A stretch of 64,000 nt of DNA from contig NZ_SACP01000014.1 of assembly GCF_004004555.2 (NCBI RefSeq), positions 62,001-126,000 on the forward strand, read 5' to 3'. Each line of letters begins with the position of its first letter. The stretch's first letter is position 1. Both the position numbers and the translations under genes were made by a program. The notes under the pieces were generated by a model. It made no database searches, was not told the DNA's origin, and saw nothing but the letters and a program-made list of their open reading frames with translations. The stretch comes from Methylobacterium oryzihabitans. Lineage in GTDB: Bacteria; Pseudomonadota; Alphaproteobacteria; Rhizobiales; Beijerinckiaceae. Shown one piece after another: positions 9,080-16,923 of this stretch.

Positions 9080-10466
9080 GGCGGGAGGCTCCGGGGCGGG
9101 CGAGCTTGCCGGCCTGGGTCACGGCCAGCGCCTCGGCGAAGGACAGGATCGCCGGCACCTTGTGCGGCGCCAGCGCCGCGCGGCAGGCGGCGAGGATCTC
9201 GGCCTTCACCGCGGCGGGCGGGGCCTCGCCGGGTTCGAGCACGACGGTGGCGGTGACGAGGGCCCCGGTGATCGGGTTGCGCCGCCCTTCGACCAGGGAC
9301 ATCCGCACCCGGGGATGGCGGTTGATCACCGCCTCGACCTCCTCGGGATGCACCTTGAGGCCGCCGACGTTGATGATGCCGCCGCGGCGGCCGACGAAGT
9401 GGTAGCGCCCGCCCCGCAGCGCGACCATGTCGCCGGTATCGACGAAGCCGTCCGCGTCCGCCAGCACCGGCGATCCCTCGCCGACATAGGTCGTGGCGGT
9501 GCGCGGCGAGCGGATGCGGAGGCTTCCCTCCACCACCCGCAGCTCGACGCCGCCCGGCGCCTCGGCGAGGAAGCGGGCCGGGAACCCCTCCTGTCCGTCG
9601 GTGACCTCGAACCCGACGCCCGCCTCGGTCGAGGCGTAGGCGTGGCCGACCGAGGCGCGCGGAAAGGCGTCCCCGAGGGCGTCGAGGACGGCCTGGTCGG
9701 CGATCTCGCCCGAGAGCCGGACGTAGCCGGGATCGAACGCGGCCTCCGCCGGGCTCATCAGGGCGCGGCGCCAGTGCGACGGCGTCCCGGAGACGTGGGT
9801 CGCACCGTGCCGGCCGAGGCGGGCGAGGAAGCCGGAGACCGGCTCGTCCTTGTCCGACAGCACCAGGGTGCCGCCGGCCAGCACTGCCCGCAGCAGGATC
9901 TGGAGACCGCCGTAGCGGCGGATGTCGTAGAAGGTCGACCAGACCGGAGCCGGCGCGTCCGGCGCCGCCGGCCGGATCGCCCCGGTGAGGCCGGACAGAC
10001 GATGCGCCACCATCTTCGGCGCGCCGGTGGTGCCGGAGGTGAGCAGCACCCATTCCGTCCCGCGCGACGGCGCGACCGGCGCGGCCGGGCCGAGGGGACC
10101 ACAGCGGAGGACGTCGGACACCCCGAGGGCCGGGAACGCGGCCGGGTCGCCGTCGGTGACCACGGCGTCGATGCCGGCCTGCCCGGCGATCGCCGGCAGG
10201 TGGGCCGGGTCGAGATCCGGCGGGCACAGCACGATCCGCCGCGCCCGGCCGTCGAGCTCGATCAGCGCCACCGCGGCGGCGAACTGCGCCCGCGTCGCGA
10301 TCAGCACCGAGCGGCCGGTGAGGTCGGCGCCGCCGAGGCTGCTCGCCCGCAGCAGATCCGCGAAGCCGACCGCGTCGTCGGGGCCGGCGAGGCGGCCGAG
10401 CGGCCGTCCCGCGGCCGCGGCGGCGGCGAGCGCCGCGCTCAGGCAGGCCGGCTCAGGCCGCTTCAT
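9072..10466 (-). CDS. AMP-dependent synthetase/ligase (acyl-adenylating)
   Basis: A 464-residue member of the ANL (acyl-CoA/acyl-ACP synthetase) superfamily, shorter than typical 500-560-residue acyl-CoA ligases because the N-terminal region is reduced. The ATP-binding P-loop is WVLLTSGTTGAPKMVAHRLS. The A5-like motif is HAYASTEAGVGFEV, the hinge is VDTGDMVALRGGRYHFVGRRGG, and IINVGGLKVHPEEVE marks the mobile C-terminal domain. The catalytic lysine region near the end reads VTQAGKLARP. It lies between an ACP gene (14-nt overlap) and an SDR gene (8-nt overlap), so it probably adenylates a carboxylic acid and loads it on that ACP. The acid is unknown. Confidence 0.85.
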   Translation of the reverse strand: MKRPEPACLSAALAAAAAAGRPLGRLAGPDDAVGFADLLRASSLGGADLTGRSVLIATRAQFAAAVALIELDGRARRIVLCPPDLDPAHLPAIAGQAGIDAVVTDGDPAAFPALGVSDVLRCGPLGPAAPVAPSRGTEWVLLTSGTTGAPKMVAHRLSGLTGAIRPAAPDAPAPVWSTFYDIRRYGGLQILLRAVLAGGTLVLSDKDEPVSGFLARLGRHGATHVSGTPSHWRRALMSPAEAAFDPGYVRLSGEIADQAVLDALGDAFPRASVGHAYASTEAGVGFEVTDGQEGFPARFLAEAPGGVELRVVEGSLRIRSPRTATTYVGEGSPVLADADGFVDTGDMVALRGGRYHFVGRRGGIINVGGLKVHPEEVEAVINRHPRVRMSLVEGRRNPITGALVTATVVLEPGEAPPAAVKAEILAACRAALAPHKVPAILSFAEALAVTQAGKLARPGASRHA

Positions 10467-10710
10467 CGACGGCGGCGCCCTCGTAGAGGCGGACGAAGTC
10501 GCCGACCGTGACCGGGAACACGATGTCCTCCTCGGTGGTGAACGGGTCGAGGCCGAGCTCGGCGTCGAGCCGCGCCACCAGGATCGCGAAGCACAGCGAA
10601 TCGAGGCCGGACTCCGTCAGCACCAAGTCGTCGGACAACGGAGCAAGGTGCTTCTGCTGTTCCTCGGCGATCCGCTTGATGTTGTCGAGGACCGTTAACC
10701 TTATCGACAT
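10453..10710 (-). CDS. Acyl carrier protein
   Basis: An 85-residue acyl carrier protein. The phosphopantetheine attachment site is in the motif SGLDSLCFAILVARLD, Ser38 from the chosen start. The helix I region VLDNIKRIAEEQQKHLAPL and the VTVGDFVRLYE helix IV complete the fold. It differs from housekeeping AcpP, which has DSLDTVELVM, and so is a dedicated carrier. The ATG at 10710 is preferred because a GAGGGA ribosome site lies about 9 nt upstream; an ATG at 10719 sits directly against that site. First gene of the leftward operon with an adenylating ligase and an SDR, divergent from a GNAT-like gene. Confidence 0.88.
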   Translation of the reverse strand: MSIRLTVLDNIKRIAEEQQKHLAPLSDDLVLTESGLDSLCFAILVARLDAELGLDPFTTEEDIVFPVTVGDFVRLYEGAAVDEAA

Positions 10711-10719
10711 AACAACCAT

Positions 10720-10796
10720 CCCTCGTGACCGTCGGGCAAGCTATATCCGCGAGCCTCCGGGGCGGGCAAGGACTTCACCGCCCGAAGGTGAACGGG
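10720..10796. promoter_or_regulatory. Divergent intergenic promoter region of the acyl-carrier cluster
   Basis: The 77-86 bases between the leftward ACP gene and the rightward GNAT-like gene must hold promoters for both operons. I could not assign convincing -35 and -10 boxes. A short shared control region of this kind suggests that both operons are expressed together, which is inference. Confidence 0.4.
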
Positions 10797-11660
10797 ATGG
10801 TCATAGACGCTCCGGCCGCGGTCAGGCGGCGGCAGATTACCGACGGCGACCTCGACGCGGTGGCGGAACTGCTGAGCCGCGGCTTCCCGACGCGCACGGC
10901 GGCATGGTGGCGGCGCGGGCTCGCCCGCATGGCCGCCCGGGCGGTGCCGGAGGGCTATCCGCGCTTCGGCACCCTGCTGGAGAGCGGCGGGCGCCCGGTC
11001 GGCGTGCTGCTGATGATCGTCTCGCGGGTCGGGGACGGCCTGCGCTGCAACCTGTCGAGCTGGTACGTCGAGCCGGCCTTCGCGGCCCAGTCGCCGCTGC
11101 TGCTGAACCATGCGCTGCGCGACAGGGCGGTGACCTACGTCAACGTCTCGCCGGCGCCGCACACGAGGCCGATCATCGAGGCGCAGGGCTTCCGGCCGTT
11201 CAGCCGCGGCCTGCTGCTGTCGCTGCCCTGGCTGCGGGTCGGGCGCGAGCGGGTGCGCCTGCACCGGATCGGCGGGACGGTGCCGGAGCGGTTCGCGGAC
11301 CTGCCCGAGGCCGGCCTTCTCGCGGCCCATGCCGGACACGGCTGCCACGCCGTCGTGGTCGAGGCGGCGGACGGGCCGCACCCGTTCGTCTTCGCCGCCC
11401 GGCGCGTCCTCAACCGGCTCGTCCCGACCACCCACCTGATCCACTGCCGCGCCGTGCAGGACTTCGTCCGCTTCGCCGGCCCCCTCGGCCGCCACCTGCT
11501 GCTCCGGGGCTGCCCGGCGGTGCTGGTCGACCTCGACGGCCCGGCTCCGGACCTGCCCGGTCGGCCGATCAGCCTGCACCAGACCCGCTACTCGCGCGGC
11601 CCCAACCCGCCGCGTCCCGGCGACCTCGCCTATACCGAGGGCGTGATCTTCGGTCCGTGA
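10797..11660 (+). CDS. GNAT-fold acyltransferase-like protein
   Basis: A 287-residue protein that resembles GNAT-fold acyltransferases: an opening RRRQITDGDLDAVAELLSRGFPTR helix pattern, then strands (GTLLESGGRPVGVLLMIVSRV) and a segment TYVNVSPAPHTRPIIEAQGFRP typical of the late GNAT motif in which a residue pair precedes G-F. A C-terminal half of about 120 residues is less recognisable and may be a second GNAT-like repeat. The ATG at 10797 starts MVIDAPAAVRRRQI; an earlier ATG at 10725 would use most of the divergent promoter. It is followed 32 nt later by the ThDP-enzyme gene and is probably co-transcribed with it. Substrate unknown; an acyl-ACP donor supplied by the divergent operon is a reasonable guess. 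Confidence 0.65.
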   Translation: MVIDAPAAVRRRQITDGDLDAVAELLSRGFPTRTAAWWRRGLARMAARAVPEGYPRFGTLLESGGRPVGVLLMIVSRVGDGLRCNLSSWYVEPAFAAQSPLLLNHALRDRAVTYVNVSPAPHTRPIIEAQGFRPFSRGLLLSLPWLRVGRERVRLHRIGGTVPERFADLPEAGLLAAHAGHGCHAVVVEAADGPHPFVFAARRVLNRLVPTTHLIHCRAVQDFVRFAGPLGRHLLLRGCPAVLVDLDGPAPDLPGRPISLHQTRYSRGPNPPRPGDLAYTEGVIFGP

Positions 11661-11692
11661 TCCCGACACTCCGTTTCCGAGGCCTGACGACG

Positions 11693-13402
11693 ATGACGAC
11701 GAACGGGACGCGGCGCACGGCCGCGCAGGTGCTGGTCGACCAGCTGGTGGCGAACGGCGTGCGCCACGTCTTCACGGTGCCGGGGGAGAGCTTCCTGCCG
11801 GTGCTCGACGCCCTGCGCGATTCCGGCATCACGGTCACCACCTGCCGCCAGGAGGGCGCGGCCGCGATGATGGCGGAGGCGCACGGCAAGGCGACGGGCG
11901 AGCCGGGCATCTGCTTCGTCACCCGTGGCCCCGGCGCCACCAACGCCTCGGCGGGGATCCACGTCGCGCAGCAGGATTCGACCCCGCTGATCCTGTTCGT
12001 CGGCCAGATCGAGCGCCGCTTCCGCGAGCGCGAGGCGTTCCAGGAGATGGATTACCGGGCGGTGTTCGGCCCGCTGACCAAGTGGGCGACCGAGATCGAC
12101 GACCCCGACCGGGTGCCGGAATTCGTCTCGCGGGCGTTCCACACCGCGGTCGCCGGCCGCCCCGGCCCGGTGGTCGTCGCGCTGCCCAAGGACGTGCTGA
12201 CCGAGCCGACCGACGCGCCCCTCGCCCCGCCCTGCCGGCCGGTCGAGGCGGCGCCGGGCGCCGACGACCTCGCCCGCCTCGCCGACCTGATCGCGGGCGC
12301 CGAGCGGCCGCTGCTGGTCCTCGGCGGCTCGCGCTGGACCGAGGCCGCCTGCGCCGACATCCGCCGCTTCGCCGAGACCTTCGATCTGCCGGTGATGACG
12401 AGCTACCGCCGGGCGCCGCTCTTCGACGCCCTGCACCCGAACTATGCCGGCGACCTCGGCCTCGCGCCGAACCCGAAGCTCGTCGCGCGCGTGAAGGCGT
12501 CCGACCTGCTGATCCTGCTCGGCGGGCGCCTCGGCGAGATCCCGTCGCAGGGCTACACCCTGCTCGACGCGCCGGGCCCGGGCACGCGCCTCGTCCACAT
12601 CCATCCCGGGCCGGAGGAGATCGGCCGGGTCTACGCGCCGCATCTGGCGATCAACGCCGCGCCGACCCGGACCGCGGCGGCCTTGGCCGCCCTGCCGCCG
12701 CCGGCCGCGATCCGCCGGGGGGCCGAGACCCGCCAAGCCCAGACCCGCCAAGCCCAGATCCGCGAGGCCCATGCCGAGTTCCTGGCCTGGGGCGAGACCC
12801 CGACGCCGCAGCCCGGCGCGGTCAATCTCGGGGCGGTGGTGGCGCATCTGCGCGAGGCGCTGCCGCGGGACGCGATCCTGTGCAACGGCGCCGGCAACTA
12901 CGCCGCCTGGATCCACCGCTTCTTCCGCTTCCGCACCTTCGCCGGCCACATCGCCCCGACCTCCGCCTCGATGGGCTACGGCGTGCCGGCGGCGGTGGCG
13001 ATCAAGCGGCTCTGGCCCGGGCGCACGGTGATCTCGATCAACGGCGACGGCGACTTCCTGATGAACGGGCAGGAATTCGCCACCGCGGTCCAGTACGGCC
13101 TGAACATCGTGGTGATCGTCTGCGACAACGGCAGCTACGGCACGATCCGCATGCACCAGGAGCGCGAGTTTCCCGGTCGCGTCGTCGCCACCGACCTGCA
13201 CAACCCGGACTTCGCCGCCTATGCCCGCGCCTTCGGCGGGGTCGGGTTCACCGTCGAGGCGACGGAGGACTTCCCGGCCGCCCTCGCGGCGGCCCGGGCG
13301 GAGGCGCTGCCCTCGATCATCCACCTGAACATCGCCACCGACGCGATCACGCCCGGCCAGTCGCTGTCGCAGATCCGCGAGCGGGCGATGGCCGCCCGCT
13401 GA
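11693..13402 (+). CDS. Thiamine diphosphate-dependent enzyme, acetolactate synthase-like
   Basis: A 569-residue ThDP-dependent enzyme of the acetolactate synthase/benzoylformate decarboxylase superfamily. The N-terminal PYR domain has VFTVPGESFLPVLDAL and the catalytic glutamate in TCRQEGAAAMMAEAHG, followed by CFVTRGPGATNA. The central domain is present (LLVLGGSRWTE, LLILLGGRLGEIP). The C-terminal PP domain carries the cofactor-binding motif SINGDGDFLMN with its distal CDNGSYGTIRMHQE. No ACT-domain regulatory subunit gene follows, so this is unlikely to be the biosynthetic IlvB. A short in-frame repeat TRQAQ-TRQAQ-IREAH (12728-12772) lies in the linker before the PP domain. Substrate is unknown; a 2-oxo acid decarboxylase or carboligase is expected. 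Start is the ATG at 11693 beginning MTTNGTRRTAAQ. Confidence 0.87.
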   Translation: MTTNGTRRTAAQVLVDQLVANGVRHVFTVPGESFLPVLDALRDSGITVTTCRQEGAAAMMAEAHGKATGEPGICFVTRGPGATNASAGIHVAQQDSTPLILFVGQIERRFREREAFQEMDYRAVFGPLTKWATEIDDPDRVPEFVSRAFHTAVAGRPGPVVVALPKDVLTEPTDAPLAPPCRPVEAAPGADDLARLADLIAGAERPLLVLGGSRWTEAACADIRRFAETFDLPVMTSYRRAPLFDALHPNYAGDLGLAPNPKLVARVKASDLLILLGGRLGEIPSQGYTLLDAPGPGTRLVHIHPGPEEIGRVYAPHLAINAAPTRTAAALAALPPPAAIRRGAETRQAQTRQAQIREAHAEFLAWGETPTPQPGAVNLGAVVAHLREALPRDAILCNGAGNYAAWIHRFFRFRTFAGHIAPTSASMGYGVPAAVAIKRLWPGRTVISINGDGDFLMNGQEFATAVQYGLNIVVIVCDNGSYGTIRMHQEREFPGRVVATDLHNPDFAAYARAFGGVGFTVEATEDFPAALAAARAEALPSIIHLNIATDAITPGQSLSQIRERAMAAR

Positions 13403-13410
13403 ACGGGGAT

Positions 13411-13485
13411 CATACGAAATCCGATTGATCGCTCGGCGACTGCGTTGCCGTCGCTGTCGCGATGCGGATTTCGGCTTCGCTCATG
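13411..13485 (-). repeat. Dispersed repeat family A, copy 1
   Basis: A 75-base element beginning CATACGAAATCCGAT and ending TCGGCTTCGCTCATG. Read on the minus strand it matches the segments at 41477-41568 and 48168-48240: an opening GAGCGAAGCCGAAATC, an internal CGCCGAGCGATC and a closing GGATTTCGTATG. The two ends are partly complementary to each other (CGAAATCC / GGATTTCG), so the RNA could fold. It lies just after the ThDP-enzyme stop. Confidence 0.7.
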
Positions 13486-13502
13486 CGCGGCGCGGGCGGG
13501 TG

Positions 13503-13536
13503 TACGGTTTTCGGAACGAACCGTCCGAAAACCGTA
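13503..13536. terminator. Bidirectional hairpin between convergent genes
   Basis: A perfect 13-base inverted repeat, TACGGTTTTCGGA at 13503-13515 and TCCGAAAACCGTA at 13524-13536, with an 8-base loop. It lies between the stops of the rightward ThDP-enzyme gene and the leftward DUF2794 gene and abuts the latter's stop codon. There is no T-run after the stem, so it may end transcripts weakly in both directions or protect 3' ends. Confidence 0.55.
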
Positions 13537-13914
13537 TCAGGACACCACCTTCAGCGGCGTCTCCAGCACCCGCAGCACCTGGGCGAGGTCGTGCCCGCGC
13601 TTGAGGATGCGGCCGGTCTCGGCCACCACCGCGTAGGCGCCCTGGCGCCGGGCGAGCTTCGGGTCCTTCTCGATCCGGAACAGCGGCCGCTCCGAGGTGC
13701 GGCGGTGGATCGAGAACACCGCCTTCTCGCGGGTGAAGTCGATGGCGTAGTCGCGCCACTCCCCGGCCGCGACCATGCGGCCGTAGAGGTTCAGGATCTT
13801 CTGCAACTCGTCGCGGTGGAAGGAGACCTGAGGCGGCGGCGTGGCGCTCGGGAAGGGAACGATCTGGGCGCTCGCGCCCGTGATTCGCGTCTCGGCGCTG
13901 TCTGCCTCGCTCAT
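13537..13914 (-). CDS. DUF2794 family protein
   Basis: A 125-residue protein matching DUF2794, a conserved alphaproteobacterial family of unknown function. The recognisable core is VSFHRDELQKILNLYGRMVAAGEWRDYAIDF followed by REKAVFSIHRRTSERPLFRIEK and the closing GHDLAQVLRVLETPLKVV. The N-terminal 30 residues are low-complexity and variable in the family. Start is the ATG at 13912-13914, beginning MSEADSAETR. No signal peptide or membrane segment. It is divergent from the structured leader and LRR-kinase gene to the right. Confidence 0.88.
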   Translation of the reverse strand: MSEADSAETRITGASAQIVPFPSATPPPQVSFHRDELQKILNLYGRMVAAGEWRDYAIDFTREKAVFSIHRRTSERPLFRIEKDPKLARRQGAYAVVAETGRILKRGHDLAQVLRVLETPLKVVS

Positions 13915-14109
13915 CGCCTCTCCTGGGCTACCGCTCTCGGGCTGCTGTCCGGCTTCCGCCCCCGGGCAAAGCCTCGACGGAGCATGATGGGGTGGCTCCG
14001 GCGGCCCCGCAAGGGTGTCCCGGCGGCGACACCGGCCGGCCATCCGGCCGATTCGTGCGGGAATTCGGCCATACCCACCGCGGAGCGTCAACATTCCGCC
14101 GCAATCGCG

Positions 14110-14270
14110 CCGTGCGCCGGCCTTGATGAGCCGCGAGACAGGAGACGACCTCTTGTGGTCCGCGTCGTCCGGCTCCGTCCCCCGGGGCAGGTCCGGGCGG
14201 TTCGGCCGCCTCCAGAGGTTTCGAGACCCTTTGACTCGAGACCGCCTCCCCGGAGCGCGGTCTCTTTTTT
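14110..14270 (+). ncRNA. Candidate structured leader or small RNA before the LRR kinase
   Basis: A gene-free stretch with several nested complementarities that ends at a strong intrinsic terminator. Visible pairings are GGCGG/CCGCC around a TTCGG loop near 14196-14211, GACC/GGTC around TCTTGT near 14146-14160, and a long-range ACCTCT (about 14149) with AGAGGT (about 14215). It matches no RNA family I know; the SRP RNA core AAGGAAGCAG is absent. It could be a separate small RNA or a leader that attenuates the kinase gene starting 20 nt after the terminator. The 5' boundary is a guess. Confidence 0.4.
14238..14270 (+). terminator. Intrinsic terminator upstream of the LRR-kinase gene
   Basis: A perfect 8-base stem, GAGACCGC at 14238-14245 and GCGGTCTC at 14257-14264, with an 11-base loop, followed directly by six T (14265-14270). 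This is a textbook rho-independent terminator on the plus strand. No coding gene on that strand ends nearby; the closest, the ThDP-enzyme gene, stopped 840 bases earlier. Confidence 0.85.
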
Positions 14271-14290
14271 CGAGCGGCGCGACGGACCCG

Positions 14291-15607
14291 ATGACGATGC
14301 CGCCGGCGACGAGCGAGGCCCTGCACGCCCTGCGCCGGGGCGACCTCGCCGGCACCCGGGAACTGCGGCTCACCGGCGGCCTCACCGAGTTCCCGCGCGA
14401 GATCCTCGGCCTCGCCGACAGCCTCGAACGGCTCGACCTCGGCGGCAACGCGCTGACCGCGCTGCCGGACGATTTCGGCCGCCTGCGCCGGTTGCGGGTG
14501 CTGTTCTGCTCCGGCAACCGGTTCGAGCGGCTGCCCGAGGTCCTCGGCGATTGCGAGGCCCTGAGCCAGATCGGTTGTCGCGGCGCCGGTTTGCGGGAGG
14601 TGCCGGGGACGGCCCTGCCGCCGCGCCTGCGCTGGCTCACCCTGACCGACAATTGCATCGCCGAGCTGCCGGTGGCCCTGGGCGAGCGGCCCGAATTGCA
14701 GAAGCTGATGCTGTCGGGCAATCGCCTGCGATCCCTCCCCGACGGCCTCGCCGGGGCCGACCGGCTCGAATTGCTGCGCCTGTCCTGCAACGGCTTCGTG
14801 GCGCTGCCGCCCTGGCTCTCCCGCCTGCCGCGCCTCGCCTGGCTGACCTATGCCGGCAACCCGGTCGAGCCGGCCTCGGCCGAGGCGGAGACGGCGACGA
14901 TTCCCTGGCCGGACCTCGCGGTGGCGGAGCGCCTGGGCGAAGGCGCCTCGGGCGTCGTCCACCGCGCCCTCTGGCGCGGGCCCGGGCGGGAGGCGCGGCC
15001 GGTCGCGGTCAAGCTGTTCAAGGGCGCGATGACCAGCGACGGTCTGCCCGAGCGCGAGATGGCCGCCTGCCTCGCCGCCGGCCCGCACCCGAACCTCACC
15101 GGCGGCCTCGGCCGGGTCGCCGGCCATCCGGGGCTGGGCCAGGCGCTGGTGATGCCGCTGCTGCCGGCGGAGTGGCGCGCGCTGGCGGGCCCGCCGAGCC
15201 TCGCCTCGTGCAGCCGCGACGTCTACGACCCGGACCTGCGCCTGCCGGTCCCGGTCGCCCGGCGGCTCGTCCGCGCCGCGGCGGCGGCGGCGGCCCACCT
15301 GCACGGGCGCGGCTTTCTCCACGGCGACCTCTACGCCCACAACCTGCTGTGGGACGGGGGCGACGGCGCGGCCGTGCTGAGCGATTTCGGCGCCGCCTGC
15401 CGGCTGCCGCAGGACGGGTCCCGCGCCGGGCTGGAGCGGATCGAGGTGCGGGCGATGGGCGTGCTGCTCGGCGAGGTGCTGGCGCGCCTGGACGATCCGG
15501 CGGCCGGGACCGGCCCCCTGCGGGCCCTGGAACGGGCCTGCCTCCGGCCGGAGGTCGACGCGCGTCCGACGATGGCCGAAGTGCTGGATTCCCTCGACGC
15601 GGCCTGA
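14291..15607 (+). CDS. Leucine-rich repeat protein kinase fusion
   Basis: A 438-residue protein with leucine-rich repeats in residues about 20-195 and a Ser/Thr protein kinase-like domain in about 208-438. The repeats follow L-x-x-L-x-L-x-x-N, for example LERLDLGGNALTALPDDF and LQKLMLSGNRLRSLPDGL. The kinase part has a glycine loop LGEGASGVVHRAL, the ATP lysine Lys241 in VAVKLF, a catalytic loop HGDLYAHNLL (Asp346, Asn351) and SDFGAA (Asp365). The usual HRD arginine is glycine, as in several bacterial kinases, so activation-loop control may be absent. Similar LRR-kinase proteins are known in Pseudomonas and Methylobacterium. Start is the ATG at 14291 without a clear ribosome site. No membrane segment, so it is probably cytosolic. 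Confidence 0.85.
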   Translation: MTMPPATSEALHALRRGDLAGTRELRLTGGLTEFPREILGLADSLERLDLGGNALTALPDDFGRLRRLRVLFCSGNRFERLPEVLGDCEALSQIGCRGAGLREVPGTALPPRLRWLTLTDNCIAELPVALGERPELQKLMLSGNRLRSLPDGLAGADRLELLRLSCNGFVALPPWLSRLPRLAWLTYAGNPVEPASAEAETATIPWPDLAVAERLGEGASGVVHRALWRGPGREARPVAVKLFKGAMTSDGLPEREMAACLAAGPHPNLTGGLGRVAGHPGLGQALVMPLLPAEWRALAGPPSLASCSRDVYDPDLRLPVPVARRLVRAAAAAAAHLHGRGFLHGDLYAHNLLWDGGDGAAVLSDFGAACRLPQDGSRAGLERIEVRAMGVLLGEVLARLDDPAAGTGPLRALERACLRPEVDARPTMAEVLDSLDAA

Positions 15608-15810
15608 GCGGCCACCGCGGCGGTCCGGAGGGAGCTAGGCCATGTGGCCGATCCGCGACAGGCCGCTTTATCCGGCACGTGTTGCTGCCGCGTTGCTTTC
15701 CGGCCCACGCGCGAATGGCTAAGGTCCGGGCGGCCGTCATGCGGGCCGCTCCCTCGCGGGGCCGGCCCGCATGACCCCGTGGAAGCTCCGAGGATCACGA
15801 AAGTGACAGG

Positions 15811-16692
15811 ATGCACGTCGTCGTGAGTCTGTTGACCGCTGCCCGAGCCCGGCGCGCCGCTGCGGCCGCCCTGCTGCTCTCCGTTGCCGGGTGCGGAACG
15901 GTGGTGCTCACCGAATCCGGCGTCCTGTCGCGCTACGACCGCCTGACCGGCAGCAAGGAGATCGCGACCGAGTCGCGCCTGTTCATCGACCGGCCGGCCA
16001 CCGCCGCCGCCCGCACCGTGCGGATCGTCCCCACCGAGTTCAAGGAGGGCGTGTCCGGACCCGGCCTGACGCCGGTCGAGCGCCGGCTGATCGCCAACGC
16101 CGCCGACCGGGCGCTGTGCTACGAGCTGTCGCTGCGCTTCGACGTCGTCTCGACCCGCAACGCCGACCTGACGGTCCGCGCCAACGTCACCCGGGTCGAT
16201 CTCACCAACGTCCCGGCGGCGGGCGCCACGATCGGCGCCTCGGCCGCGGTCACCATCGCGGCGCAGGTCGGCGTCGGCTTCGCCGACGCGGTCGGCAAGA
16301 TCCCGGTCCCGCGCGTCCCGATCGGGCTCGGCAGCCTCACGATCGAGGCCGAGGCGCTCGATTCCCGCCGCCAGCAGCGCGCCGCGATGGTGTGGGGCGG
16401 CGCCGCCAACTCCTTCACCAGCCAGGCGCGGTTCTCGCCGGCCAGCGACGCCTACGACCTCGCCGGCGAGTTCGGGCAGGATTTCGGCTTCCTGCTCGTC
16501 ACCGGCGAGAACCCGTTCACGGCGCCGCTGACGATCCCGACCTGGGAGCGCGTCCGCATCACCACCCTCGGCGAGGCGCCGCGCGACCCGGATTGCGAGG
16601 CGTTCGGCCGCGCGCCCGGCATCGACGGCATCATCGGCGACTATATCGGCCTGCCGCCGGACTGGACCGACAAGGGCCCGCGCCAGCCCTGA
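15811..16692 (+). CDS. Putative lipoprotein, DUF3313-like
   Basis: A 293-residue probable lipoprotein. The N-terminus has basic residues, a hydrophobic stretch AAAAALLLSVAGC and a lipobox V-A-G-C, with the acylated cysteine at about residue 28. The mature part (YDRLTGSKEIATESRLFIDR, TVRIVPTEFKEG, LRFDVVSTRNADLTVRANVTRVDLTN) resembles DUF3313, a family of periplasmic or outer-membrane lipoproteins of unknown role. A Gly/Ala-rich stretch AAGATIGASAAVTIAAQVGVGF is moderately hydrophobic. It stands alone between the LRR kinase and a small hypothetical gene. Start is the ATG at 15811. Confidence 0.68.
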   Translation: MHVVVSLLTAARARRAAAAALLLSVAGCGTVVLTESGVLSRYDRLTGSKEIATESRLFIDRPATAAARTVRIVPTEFKEGVSGPGLTPVERRLIANAADRALCYELSLRFDVVSTRNADLTVRANVTRVDLTNVPAAGATIGASAAVTIAAQVGVGFADAVGKIPVPRVPIGLGSLTIEAEALDSRRQQRAAMVWGGAANSFTSQARFSPASDAYDLAGEFGQDFGFLLVTGENPFTAPLTIPTWERVRITTLGEAPRDPDCEAFGRAPGIDGIIGDYIGLPPDWTDKGPRQP

Positions 16693-16923
16693 CCGCGACG
16701 GCCGGGCGGCGCCCGGCCCCCGCCCTCCCCGCTCGTCGGCGACGGCATCCTCGGAGCGGGTCTTCCCGTGTCTCGCCGGGTGCCGAGGGATGACCCCCGC
16801 AGGAACCCCACTCGCCGCTTCCTTTCCGCCCGGCGCCGGGCCAGCATGCGAAAACGAGGGAGCAGCCTCGAACCTGCGGTCCTCTCCCGTGTTTTGATGC
16901 GGGGCAGAGGGAAGGAGCGTGCG

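Noticed and set aside
11693..13402. ilvB, biosynthetic acetolactate synthase
   Set aside because: No regulatory ilvN or ilvC follows, and the gene is paired with a GNAT-like gene, so only the superfamily is claimed.
14110..14270. SRP (4.5S) RNA
   Set aside because: A segment CAGGTCCGG resembles the start of the conserved core, but the AAGGAAGCAG that must follow is absent.
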